The notes below the pieces were generated by a model. The model searched no databases and was not told where the DNA came from. It saw nothing but the letters and a program-made list of their open reading frames with translations. Source: Streptosporangium sandarakinum (GTDB taxonomy: Bacteria > Actinomycetota > Actinomycetes > Streptosporangiales > Streptosporangiaceae). Taken from it: a DNA stretch of 64,000 nt. A program made the translations under genes and the position numbers. The stretch covers positions 2,108,001 to 2,172,000 of the forward strand of contig NZ_JACCCO010000001.1 of the NCBI RefSeq assembly GCF_013409935.1, given 5' to 3'. Of the stretch, positions 25,107 to 33,316 are shown piece by piece. Position 1 is the stretch's first letter. Each line of letters begins with the position of its first letter.

Positions 25107-26083
25107 GATCGCGCCTCTCCTGTGGATTCCCGGACGACCAGTCGGGTCTCCAGGGTGGTCAGGGTGGAAGTCCCGCCGTCGCCGACGGACTGCAGCAGCA
25201 GGTCGACCGCGATCCGCCCGGCGGCGGACGTCGGCATGGCGACGGTGGTCAGCTTCGGCCGGTTCAGCCGCCCGGAGAGGGTGTCGTCGACGCCGACCAC
25301 GCTGACGTCGTCGGGGACCCGCACGCCCCTCTCGTACAGGCCCTCGATGAGCCCGATGGCGACCAGGTCGTTGTAGGTGAGCACGCCGGTCGCGCCGGAG
25401 GCGACCACTTCGGCGGCGACGGCGAGGCCGCCCTGCTCGGTGGGCGCGTTCGGGCCGAGGATCACCAGTTCGGCGCCGGAGGCGGCGGCCGCGGCGGCGG
25501 CGGCCTCGCGCATCTGCCCGCTGGTCCACGAGCCGCTCGGCCCGGCGGCCAGGGCCAGCCTGCGGTGGCCCAGCCCGGTCAGGTGCTCGATCGCGAGCCG
25601 GGCGCCCTGGGCGACGTCCATCAGTATGGTCGGCATCCCCTTGATCCGCCGGTTCACCACGACGAACGGCACGTCGGCGTGCAGGCGCTCGATGACCCGG
25701 TTGGACAGGCGGGGGCTGCACAGCAGCACCCCGTCCACCTGCTTGGTGAGGGTCTGGATCAGCTCCTCCTCCACCTGCGGGTCCTCGTCGGTGTCGGCCA
25801 CGAACACGTGGTAGTCGCGGGTCCTGGCGTGCGCCTGGGCGGCCTTGATCAGCGGGGGGAAGAACGGGTTGGAGATGTCGGCCACGATCAGGCCGATGTT
25901 GTGGGTGCGGCCCGTGGTGAGGGCGCGGGCGGCCCTGTTGGGCCGGTAGCCGAGGTCCTCGGCGACGGCCAGCACCCGGTTGCGCGTCTCGGCGTTGACC
26001 AGGTGGGGTGCCGAGAAGGTGCGGGAGACCGTGGAGACATGGACTCCCGATGCCCGCGCCACGTCCCTGATCGTCGCTGTCAC
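25103..26083 (-). CDS. LacI-family regulator of the uronate cluster
   Basis: This 326-residue protein has the LacI helix-turn-helix and hinge (TIRDVARASGVHVSTVSRTF, LGYRPNRAARALTTGRT). The periplasmic-binding-like effector domain reads IGLIVADISNPFFPPLIKAA and ends VVGVDDTLSGRLNRPKLTTV. It is divergent from the ABC permease operon across 259 bases that contain three GGTTGCA-bearing operator-like sites. It probably represses both directions until a sugar or uronate binds. Confidence 0.93.
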   Translation of the reverse strand: MTATIRDVARASGVHVSTVSRTFSAPHLVNAETRNRVLAVAEDLGYRPNRAARALTTGRTHNIGLIVADISNPFFPPLIKAAQAHARTRDYHVFVADTDEDPQVEEELIQTLTKQVDGVLLCSPRLSNRVIERLHADVPFVVVNRRIKGMPTILMDVAQGARLAIEHLTGLGHRRLALAAGPSGSWTSGQMREAAAAAAAASGAELVILGPNAPTEQGGLAVAAEVVASGATGVLTYNDLVAIGLIEGLYERGVRVPDDVSVVGVDDTLSGRLNRPKLTTVAMPTSAAGRIAVDLLLQSVGDGGTSTLTTLETRLVVRESTGEARS

Positions 26084-26116
26084 TGTGCTCCTTCATCGCG
26101 CTCTCGTGCACATTAG

Positions 26117-26130
26117 TGCAAACGGTTGCA
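26117..26130. promoter_or_regulatory. LacI operator candidate 1
   Basis: TGCAAACGGTTGCA is a near-perfect LacI-type palindrome 34 bases upstream of the lacI start, positioned for autoregulation. Confidence 0.75.
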
Positions 26131-26170
26131 GAGCTGTCAACGGCACCGGATTGGGCCCTCCGCGGCGGCA

Positions 26171-26184
26171 TGGCACCGGTTGCA
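26171..26184. promoter_or_regulatory. LacI operator candidate 2, weak
   Basis: TGGCACCGGTTGCA has a perfect right half-site (GGTTGCA) and a degenerate left half. It lies between the two stronger operators and could help looping. Confidence 0.4.
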
Positions 26185-26248
26185 TCGACCCCTCTTCGGA
26201 AAATACGGGAAAAGTCGCTGGTGGAGATCGGTTTACCAAATTGAGCCC

Positions 26249-26295
26249 TTGACGTTGCGAACAGATGTCCGCCATGTTTCATGCAACCGGTTGCA
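26249..26295 (+). promoter_or_regulatory. Promoter and perfect LacI operator of the uronate operon
   Basis: A -35-like TTGACG (26249-26254) and a weak -10 (CATGTT, 26273-26278) are followed at once by the perfect 14-bp palindrome TGCAACCGGTTGCA (26282-26295), 47 bases before the first permease ATG. The operator would cover the transcription start. Confidence 0.7.
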
Positions 26296-26342
26296 GCTCG
26301 CGACGCCGAATCCCCCCGTCGAACACGAAGGAGTCGCCGGTC

Positions 26343-27263
26343 ATGGCAATCTCCACGGCCTCCACGGCGAACCATCGGATGCGCCGGCCGCGCGGCGCGG
26401 CGCGGACCCCCTACCTGCTGATCGCCCCCGCGGTGATCGCGATGGTCGGTTTCCTGGTCTACCCGATGGCCAGCGTCATCTACTACAGCCTGCAGAACTA
26501 CAACGTCACCAAACCGTGGGACAACGGCTTCGCCGGCCTGGACAACTTCCGGCGGCTGCTGTTCGAGGACCCGCTGTTCTGGCAGAGCCTCGGCTTCAGC
26601 GCCCGGTGGGTCGGCGTCGAGGTGGGGCTGCAGCTGGTGTTCGGCCTCATCCTGGCGCTGATCGTGAACGAGACCTTCGTCGGCCGGGGACTGTCGCGGG
26701 CGCTGGTGTTCTCCCCCTGGGCCGTGTCCGGGGTGCTGACCACCGGGATCTGGGTGCTGCTCTACAACCCCACCACCGGTGTGTCCCGCTACCTCGCCGA
26801 CCTGGGGCTCATCGAGTACGGCGCCGCCCCGCTGGCCCACCCCGGCACCGTGTTCTGGGCGGCGGTCCTGGCCGAGCTGTGGCGCGGGGTGCCGTTCTTC
26901 GCGATCCTGCTCCTGGCCGACCTGCAGAGCATCCCCAGGGAGCTGTACGAGGCGGCCTCGGTGGACGGCGCCTCACGCGGCAGGCGCTTCCTGCACGTCA
27001 CGCTGCCGCACCTCAAGGACGCGATCATCCTGTCCACGCTGCTGCGCTGCGTGTGGGAGTTCAACAACGTCGACCTGCTGTACACGCTGACCGGCGGCGG
27101 CCCGGCGCACGCGACGACCACGCTGCCGCTGTACGTGGCGAGCAAGGCCGCGCAGTCCCACGACTTCGGGTACGGCTCGGCGCTGACCACCGCCGCCTTC
27201 CTCATCCTGACCTTCTTCTCGATCGCCTACCTGCGACTGAGCAAGTTCGGAGCCAAGTCATGA
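26343..27263 (+). CDS. ABC sugar transporter permease (MalF-type)
   Basis: ATG 26343 follows GAAGGAG; the protein has 306 residues with six membrane helices. The conserved permease loop that contacts the ATPase is visible (ELYEAASVDGASRGRRFLHV). It is the first of six genes joined by 4-base overlaps. No ATP-binding subunit is encoded in the cluster, so a shared MsiK-type ATPase elsewhere in the genome is expected, as is common for actinobacterial sugar importers. Confidence 0.92.
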   Translation: MAISTASTANHRMRRPRGAARTPYLLIAPAVIAMVGFLVYPMASVIYYSLQNYNVTKPWDNGFAGLDNFRRLLFEDPLFWQSLGFSARWVGVEVGLQLVFGLILALIVNETFVGRGLSRALVFSPWAVSGVLTTGIWVLLYNPTTGVSRYLADLGLIEYGAAPLAHPGTVFWAAVLAELWRGVPFFAILLLADLQSIPRELYEAASVDGASRGRRFLHVTLPHLKDAIILSTLLRCVWEFNNVDLLYTLTGGGPAHATTTLPLYVASKAAQSHDFGYGSALTTAAFLILTFFSIAYLRLSKFGAKS

Positions 27264-28144
27264 CCGTCCAGACGGCCGCACGGCCACGTCTCCCCGGCCC
27301 CGTGACGGCGCCCGGGGGCACGAAGCGCCGGGAGAGGATGCGGGTCAGCCGCTGGCAGATCTGGGTCCCGCTCGGCCTCTACCTCCTGTTCACCCTGGTC
27401 CCCTTCTACTGGATGCTGGTCTTCGCCGTCCGGCCCCGGGGATCGACCTCGCTGCTGCCCTGGCCGATCACCTTCGACAACTTCGAGACCGTCTGGAACG
27501 AGCTCGGGTTCGCGGTCTTCTTCAGGAACAGCCTGATGGTCGGCGTCGCCTCGCTGGTCATGACCACGGTGATCGCGCTGGCCGGCGGCTACGCCCTGGC
27601 CCGGTACGACTTCCGCGGCAAGAAGGCGTTCATGCTCGGGATGCTCTGCACGCAGTTCATCCCCGGCGCGATGATGCTGATCCCGCTGTTCGAGATCTTC
27701 CGAACCCTCGGCCTGGTCAACTCGCTGTGGAGCCTGGTGATCGCCGAGACCGTCTTCCAGCTCCCGCTCTCGCTCATCCTGATCAGCGGTTTCATCCGGA
27801 ACGTGCCGGTGGAGCTGGAGCAGGCCGCGTGGGTGGACGGCTGCGGCCGGCTGCGCGCCTTCTTCGCCGTGGTGCTGCCGCTGCTGCGCCCGGCGCTGGT
27901 GGCGGTCGGTTCCTTCGCCTTCATCCACAGCTGGAACAACTTCCTGTTCGCGCTGATGTTCGTCAACGAGCAGGAGAAGTTCACGGTGCCGGTCGGTCTC
28001 GCCTACTCGCTGGGCGAGTTCAGCGTCGACTTCGGCGCGCTGGCCGCGGGCGGCGTCGTCGCCGCCGTGCCCGTCGTCCTGGTCTTCGCCGTCATCCAGC
28101 GCTACCTCGTGCAGGGCATGTCCGCCGGCGCGGTGAAGGGATGA
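27260..28144 (+). CDS. ABC sugar transporter permease (MalG-type)
   Basis: This 294-residue protein starts at ATG 27260, overlapping the previous stop (ATGA). It has six membrane helices, and the ATPase-coupling loop reads ELEQAAWVDGCGRLRAFFAV. It pairs with the MalF-type permease to form the import channel, and the cluster's binding lipoprotein is encoded at 33317. Confidence 0.92.
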   Translation: MTVQTAARPRLPGPVTAPGGTKRRERMRVSRWQIWVPLGLYLLFTLVPFYWMLVFAVRPRGSTSLLPWPITFDNFETVWNELGFAVFFRNSLMVGVASLVMTTVIALAGGYALARYDFRGKKAFMLGMLCTQFIPGAMMLIPLFEIFRTLGLVNSLWSLVIAETVFQLPLSLILISGFIRNVPVELEQAAWVDGCGRLRAFFAVVLPLLRPALVAVGSFAFIHSWNNFLFALMFVNEQEKFTVPVGLAYSLGEFSVDFGALAAGGVVAAVPVVLVFAVIQRYLVQGMSAGAVKG

Positions 28145-29037
28145 CCTCTGTGGTTCGCACTCTTGTCACCGGAAGCGCCGGCCGGTTCGGCCGCAGCGTG
28201 GTCACCGCGCTCGCCGAGGCGGGTCACGAGGTGATCGGCGTGGACACCGTGCCCGGCACCCCCGCCGACGCCGCCGAGACGCTCCCGGCCGACCTGACCG
28301 ACCTCGGCGAGGCGTTCGAGGTGATGACGCGCTTCCGCCCGGACGCCGTGGTCCACCTGGCGGCGATCGCCACCCCGTTCAGCCGGACCGACGCCTTCAC
28401 CTTCCGGGTCAACACCCAGCTCGCGTTCAACGTGTGCGAGGCCGCCTGCGGCGTCGGCGCCGAGCGGGTCGTGGTGGCCAGCAGCCCCACGGTCATCGGG
28501 TACGGCGCGCCGGGCTGGAAGCCGTCCTACCTGCCGATCGACGAGGACCACCCGGTCGCCCCGGGGAACGCCTACAGCCTGTCGAAGCTGGTCGCCGAGC
28601 AGGTGATGACCTCCTTCGCGCGCCGGTCGCCCACGAGGTTCGCGGCCGTGCGGCCCTGCTTCGTCGTCGCCCCCGAGGAGTGGGCGGGCGCGCCCACCCA
28701 GTCCGGGCACACGATCGTCGAACGGCTGGACCGGTCCGAGCTGGCCGGGACGTCGCTGTTCAACTACGTCGACGCCCGCGACGCCTCGGACCTGGTGCTG
28801 ACCCTGCTGGACCGCCTTCCGGAGCTGCCGTCGGGCGAGGTGTTCTTCGCGAGCGCGGCCGACGCGCTGGCCCGCGAGCCCCTGGCGGAACTGCTGCCCC
28901 GGCTCAACCCCGCCACGGCGGGGTTCGCCGCCGGGCTGACCGGCTCCTCCCCCGCCTTCTCCTCCGCCAAGGCCGGACGACTGCTCGGCTGGCAGGCCAA
29001 ACACAGTTGGCGCACAGAGATCGGAGAGTCCCGATGA
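28141..29037 (+). CDS. NAD-dependent SDR-type dehydrogenase, candidate uronate dehydrogenase
   Basis: This 298-residue extended SDR has the Rossmann motif VTGSAGRFG (residues 9-17), an Asp ending beta-2 (GVDTVP) that favours NAD over NADP, and the catalytic Tyr145-x3-Lys149 (YSLSK). It lies directly upstream of a KdgD-type dehydratase and an enolase-superfamily enzyme. Uronate dehydrogenases are SDR proteins that oxidise galacturonate or glucuronate to the aldarolactone, so context makes that the likeliest role. The sequence is not close enough to characterised Udh for certainty; another sugar oxidoreductase or epimerase is possible. The start overlaps the permease stop. Confidence 0.75.
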   Translation: MTSVVRTLVTGSAGRFGRSVVTALAEAGHEVIGVDTVPGTPADAAETLPADLTDLGEAFEVMTRFRPDAVVHLAAIATPFSRTDAFTFRVNTQLAFNVCEAACGVGAERVVVASSPTVIGYGAPGWKPSYLPIDEDHPVAPGNAYSLSKLVAEQVMTSFARRSPTRFAAVRPCFVVAPEEWAGAPTQSGHTIVERLDRSELAGTSLFNYVDARDASDLVLTLLDRLPELPSGEVFFASAADALAREPLAELLPRLNPATAGFAAGLTGSSPAFSSAKAGRLLGWQAKHSWRTEIGESR

Positions 29038-29909
29038 ACCTCAGCGGAGTGCTGTTCTTCCCCGTCACGCCGTTCGGGCCGGACGACTCCCTGGCCGAGG
29101 ACGTGCTGGCCGAGCACCTGCGGCGCGGCCTCGCGCACTCTCCGGGCGGGGTCTTCGTGGCCTGCGGGACCGGCGAGTTCTCCGCCCTGTCGGAGGCGGA
29201 GCACGCCCGCGCGGTGCGGGTCGCCGTCGAGACCGCGGGCGGGCGGGTACCGGTGCTGGCCGGGGCGGGCGGACCGATCGGCGCCGCGCTCGCCCAGGCG
29301 CGGGCGGCCCGGGAGGCCGGCGCCGACGGGCTGCTGCTCATGCCGCCCTACCTGACGAACGGCCCGCGCGAGGGCTACGCGGCCTACGTGACGGCGGTCG
29401 CCGAGGTGCTCCCGGTGATCGTCTACCAGCGCGGCTCGGTGGTGCTGACCCCGGAGCAGGCCGTCGAGCTGTCCCGGATCCCGGGCGTCGCCGGCATCAA
29501 GGACGGCCTCGGCGACATCGACCTCATGCAGCGCACGGTGCTGGCGGTGCGGGAGGAGCGGCCGGACTTCCTGTTCTTCAACGGGCTGCCCACGGCCGAG
29601 CTGACCATGCCCGCCTACCGGGCCATCGGCGTGGACCTCTACTCCAGCGCGGTGTTCTGCTTCGCCCCGGAGATCGCCACCGCCTACCTCAACGGCGACG
29701 AGCGGCTGATCAGGGAGTTCTACGCACCGCTGGTGCGGCTGCGGGGCAAGGTCCCGGGATACGCGGTGTCGCTGGTCAAGGCCGGGGTGCGGTACCGGGG
29801 GCTGGACGTCGGCACGGTCCGGCCGCCGCTGGTCGAGCCGTCCGCCGAGCACCTGGAGGAGCTCACCAAGCTGGTCACGACCGGGCTCGCCCTGGTGGAG
29901 GGCCGATGA
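29034..29909 (+). CDS. kdgD: 5-dehydro-4-deoxyglucarate dehydratase-like (KdgD) DHDPS-family enzyme
   Basis: This 291-residue (beta/alpha)8 protein has the Schiff-base lysine Lys156 in AGIKDGLGDI, the catalytic Tyr131 (VIVYQRG) and FVACGTGEFSALSE at the substrate carboxylate site. The GTGEF form is typical of 5-keto-4-deoxyglucarate dehydratases. The reaction makes 2-oxoglutarate semialdehyde with loss of water and CO2. The dehydrogenase for that product is encoded at 36074-37561. ATG 29034 overlaps the previous stop. Confidence 0.85.
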   Translation: MNLSGVLFFPVTPFGPDDSLAEDVLAEHLRRGLAHSPGGVFVACGTGEFSALSEAEHARAVRVAVETAGGRVPVLAGAGGPIGAALAQARAAREAGADGLLLMPPYLTNGPREGYAAYVTAVAEVLPVIVYQRGSVVLTPEQAVELSRIPGVAGIKDGLGDIDLMQRTVLAVREERPDFLFFNGLPTAELTMPAYRAIGVDLYSSAVFCFAPEIATAYLNGDERLIREFYAPLVRLRGKVPGYAVSLVKAGVRYRGLDVGTVRPPLVEPSAEHLEELTKLVTTGLALVEGR

Positions 29910-31078
29910 CCGGCGACGCGCCGTCCGGCTCCGGGACACGGACGGACGGGCCGGACGGGCCGGACGGCGGGGCGGGAACGGGCGCCCCGGCCGGTGGGAC
30001 CCCGGCCGGCGGCGGGCGGCCGGTGGTCACCGGCCTGTCCACGACGCTGCGGACCGTGGCCCTGCCCCGCCCGTGGGGCCCCGACGTGCCCGCCAACCAC
30101 GTGATCGTCGTGGAGCTGACCCTGTCGGACGGCCGGACCGGGCGGGGCTTCTCCTGGACGCCGCAGATCGGGGCGCACGCCGTACGGGCGCTGCTGGACC
30201 ACGAGATCCGCGAGGCCGTCATCGGGTGCGAGCCGCACCCGGAGGTCGTGTGGGACCGGCTGTGGCGGCACCTGCGGGAGGCCGGCGGCGGCGGCCTGAC
30301 CACGATCGCGCTGGCCGGGGTGGACCTGGCGCTGTGGGACCTGCGCTGCGGGCCCGGCGGACTGGTCGAGACGCTCGGCCGGCGGCGCGACAGCGTCCCG
30401 GTGTACGGCAGCGGCGTCAACCTGCACTACTCGCTGGAGGAGCTCGTCGCGCAGGCGAGGCGGTGGCGCGCGGCGGGCCACCCGGCGGTCAAGGTCAAGG
30501 TGGGCCGCGACGCGCTGCTGGAGGACGTGGCGCGGGTCGCGGCGGTGCGCGAGGTGATCGGCCCGGACACGCTCCTCATGGTCGACGCCAACCAGCGCTG
30601 GGACCTGCCGAGGGCGCGGCGGGCGATCGCGGCGCTGTCGCACTACGACCTGCACTGGGTGGAGGAGCCGCTGCCCGCCGACGACGTGACAGGCCAGGCC
30701 CGGCTGCGCTCGTGCGTGGACGTGCCGATCGCCGTCGGTGAGAGCGCCTACTCCATCCACGACTTCCGGGACCTGCTCGCCGCCGGGGCCTGCGACATCG
30801 TCCAGCCGAACGTGGTCCGGGTCGGCGGGATCACCCCGCTGCTGCGGATCGCCGAGCTGGCCAGGGCGTTCGGCGTGCCGGTCTACCCGCACCTGCTGCC
30901 GGAGATCTCCGGCCAGCTCGCCCTGGCCCTGCCGCTGCCGTGCATGGCCGAGGAGGTCGAGGACGCCTCCTTCGCCGCGCTCGGCCTGATCGACGAGCCG
31001 TACCCGGTCTCGGTGAAGGCGGGCGAGTTGCGCGCCGGGGACCACCGCGGCCTGGGACTGAACTGGAGGGCGCCGTGA
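29906..31078 (+). CDS. Enolase-superfamily (mandelate racemase group) enzyme, candidate aldarolactone cycloisomerase or aldarate dehydratase
   Basis: This 390-residue protein has a disordered Gly/Pro-rich first 38 residues. Its catalytic residues match mandelate racemase at a constant offset of 32: Lys196/Lys198 (VKVKVG), metal ligands Asp227 (VDANQRWD), Glu253 (WVEEPLP) and Glu279 (VGESAYS), and His329 (VYPHLLPEISG). The partner of that His, Asp270 in mandelate racemase, is Asn302 here (VQPNVVRVGG). It most likely opens the galactaro-lactone or dehydrates the aldarate to the KdgD substrate. The start overlaps the kdgD stop. Confidence 0.78.
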   Translation: MTGDAPSGSGTRTDGPDGPDGGAGTGAPAGGTPAGGGRPVVTGLSTTLRTVALPRPWGPDVPANHVIVVELTLSDGRTGRGFSWTPQIGAHAVRALLDHEIREAVIGCEPHPEVVWDRLWRHLREAGGGGLTTIALAGVDLALWDLRCGPGGLVETLGRRRDSVPVYGSGVNLHYSLEELVAQARRWRAAGHPAVKVKVGRDALLEDVARVAAVREVIGPDTLLMVDANQRWDLPRARRAIAALSHYDLHWVEEPLPADDVTGQARLRSCVDVPIAVGESAYSIHDFRDLLAAGACDIVQPNVVRVGGITPLLRIAELARAFGVPVYPHLLPEISGQLALALPLPCMAEEVEDASFAALGLIDEPYPVSVKAGELRAGDHRGLGLNWRAP

Positions 31079-33123
31079 CGGAACCGGTCAGGGTCGTGCT
31101 GGCCGGCGCCCACGGGCACGGCTGGTGGCACATGGAGAACCTGAGGCGCCTGTCCGCCGCCGGGACGGTCGAGCTCGCCGGGGTGTGCGACGTGCGGCCG
31201 GTCGAGGGACTGCCCGACGGGGTCACGTTCTCCGGCGACCTGGTGGAGCTGATCGGGCGGACCGGCGCCGAGGCGGCGATCCTGTGCACGCCGATCCACA
31301 CCCACGCCGACCTCGCGGTCAGGGCGCTGCGCGCCGGGGCGCACCTGCTGCTGGAGAAGCCGCCCGCCGCCGCCTACGACGGCTACGAGCGGATCGCCGC
31401 CGCCGTCCGGGAGACCGGGCTGGCCTGCCAGGTGGGCTTCCAGAGCCTCGGGTCCGAGGCGGTCCCGGCGGTGCGGAAGCTGGTCCGCGACGGGGCGATC
31501 GGCCGGGTCACCGGAATCGGCGCGGCGGGCGCGTGGGCGCGCCCCCACTCCTACTACTCGCGGGTGCCGTGGGCCGGGAAGCGGCGGGTCGATGGCGTCG
31601 ACGTGGTGGACGGCGTGCTCACCAACCCGCTGGCGCACGCCGTGGCGACCGCGATCGCCGTCTCCGGCGCGGAGGTCGAGTCGGTCGAGGTGGAGCTCTA
31701 CCGCGCCAACGCGATCGAGGCGGACGACACCTCGTCCGCGCGGCTGCGGATGGACGACGGGACGACGATCACGGTGGCCGTGTCGCTGTGCGCCGACCGG
31801 CGGCACGAGCCGTACCTGATCGTGCACGGTGAGACCGGGCGGATCAGGCTCACCTACACCGAGGACCGCGTCGAGTTCGGCGGCGCGTCGGCGACGCACC
31901 CCCGGGCCGACCTGCTGGAGAACCTGGTCGCGCACATCCGCGGCGGGGCTGACCTGCTGGTCCCGCTGGAGCGGACCGCCGGGTTCATGCGGGTCCTGGA
32001 GGCGGTACGGCTCGCGCCCGAGCCCCGGGTGATCCCCGACGCCTTCCAGGAGGTCGGCGCGGAGCAGCGCGTGCTTCCCGGGATCGCCGGGATCACGGCG
32101 GCGAGCGCGGAACGCATGGCGCTGTACTCGGAGCTGGGCGTGCCGTGGGCCCTGGACGCCGTCGCGCCGCCCGTGCCCGCGTCCGTGTCCGTGCCCGTAC
32201 CCGTGTCCGCGCCCGCGTCTGGGCCCGTACCCGCGCCCGCCGCGATCGTGCCCGCCGGGGCCGCGGCCACCCCCGCGTCCGGCCCGGCCACCGGCTCGGC
32301 CGACACGGCCGGCTCCGCCGTGGGCCTCGACGTCGGCGGGGTGCGGGTGGCCGAGTACGTGATCCGGCCCCGGCTGCCGGTTACGTCGTCGCCCCGCCCC
32401 TACCTGCACCCCGTGCGGACGCTGAGCGGGACCGTCGTCACCGAGTTCGCCCCCGCCGACCACGTGCACCACCTGGGGGTGAGCGTCGCCGTGTCCGACC
32501 TGGGCGGCGGCAACTTCTGGGGCGGGCGCACCTACGTCCGCGACCGCGGACCGGCCTGGCTCGGCGACCACGGCTCCCAGCACCACCTGGCCTTCCTCCG
32601 GCACGACCCGGCGGGCTTCACCGAGACGCTGTCCTGGCGCGGGCCCGGCGGAACGGAGATCGCCAGGGAGGAACGCGAGGTCCGGGCGGTGGAGCTCGAC
32701 GGCTGCTGGGCGCTCGACTTCTCCTTCACGCTGACGAACCTCACCGGCGCGCCGCTCGCGGTCCGCAGCTCGGCCACCAAGGGCAGGGCCGGGGCCGGCT
32801 ACGGCGGCTTCTTCTGGCGGGCGCCGGGACGGACCGCCGACCGCGAGGTCTTCACCGAGGACGCCGAGGGCGAGGAGCGCGTGCACGGCTCCACCGCCCC
32901 CTGGCTCGCCCTGGCGTCCCCCGGCTGGACCCTGGTCTTCGCCCAGCGGTCGGACCCCTGGTTCGTCCGCACCGCCGAGTACCCGGGGGTGGGCCCCGCG
33001 CTCGCCTGGGAGAAACCGCTGGTCATCGAGGAAGTCCTGGCCCGCAGGGTCGTCACCGTCGTCGCGGACGGGCGGCTGGGCCGCGTCACCGCCGCGGCGC
33101 TGGCGGAGAAGGCCATGACATGA
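31075..33123 (+). CDS. Fusion of Gfo/Idh/MocA oxidoreductase and DUF6807 (PmoA-like) domain
   Basis: GTG 31075 overlaps the previous stop, giving 682 residues. Residues 1-120 are a Rossmann domain (RVVLAGAHGHGWWHMENLRR) with the family motif LLLEKPPAA; 125-345 form the Gfo/Idh/MocA C-terminal sheet. A Pro/Val/Ala linker at about 362-415 (PVPVSAPASGPVPAPA) is followed by a DUF6807 domain (HPVRTLSGTVVTEFAPADHV, HHLGVSVAVSDLGGGNFWGG, ending AALAEKAMT). Related two-protein pairs occur in sugar operons. It is the last gene of the operon; the substrate is unknown, but context points to a uronate or oligouronide derivative. Confidence 0.82.
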   Translation: MTEPVRVVLAGAHGHGWWHMENLRRLSAAGTVELAGVCDVRPVEGLPDGVTFSGDLVELIGRTGAEAAILCTPIHTHADLAVRALRAGAHLLLEKPPAAAYDGYERIAAAVRETGLACQVGFQSLGSEAVPAVRKLVRDGAIGRVTGIGAAGAWARPHSYYSRVPWAGKRRVDGVDVVDGVLTNPLAHAVATAIAVSGAEVESVEVELYRANAIEADDTSSARLRMDDGTTITVAVSLCADRRHEPYLIVHGETGRIRLTYTEDRVEFGGASATHPRADLLENLVAHIRGGADLLVPLERTAGFMRVLEAVRLAPEPRVIPDAFQEVGAEQRVLPGIAGITAASAERMALYSELGVPWALDAVAPPVPASVSVPVPVSAPASGPVPAPAAIVPAGAAATPASGPATGSADTAGSAVGLDVGGVRVAEYVIRPRLPVTSSPRPYLHPVRTLSGTVVTEFAPADHVHHLGVSVAVSDLGGGNFWGGRTYVRDRGPAWLGDHGSQHHLAFLRHDPAGFTETLSWRGPGGTEIAREEREVRAVELDGCWALDFSFTLTNLTGAPLAVRSSATKGRAGAGYGGFFWRAPGRTADREVFTEDAEGEERVHGSTAPWLALASPGWTLVFAQRSDPWFVRTAEYPGVGPALAWEKPLVIEEVLARRVVTVVADGRLGRVTAAALAEKAMT

Positions 33124-33316
33124 CCTCCGGCCGCGACGGGCCCGGCCCCCGGGACCACCGCAGCCGGGAGAGACCCGCGCGGGCGGGTCTCCGACGCGCC
33201 TCCGGCGGGTCGTGCCCGGTCCGCCGGAACGACAGGGAGGATCTCACGCCGCCGGCCCTCCGGTGGCGCCAACGTCACAGCGATGTCGGGGGACAGACAC
33301 TGAAAGGCAGGGAGCA

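Noticed and set aside
24090..26840. A single 916-residue minus-strand protein
   Set aside because: Only the part from GTG 25106 downstream resembles a protein (mutarotase); the rest is an out-of-frame reading over lacI and the permease gene.
26126..27259. Long N-terminal extension of the second permease
   Set aside because: It is a shadow of the first permease gene; the true ATG at 27260 overlaps that gene's stop.
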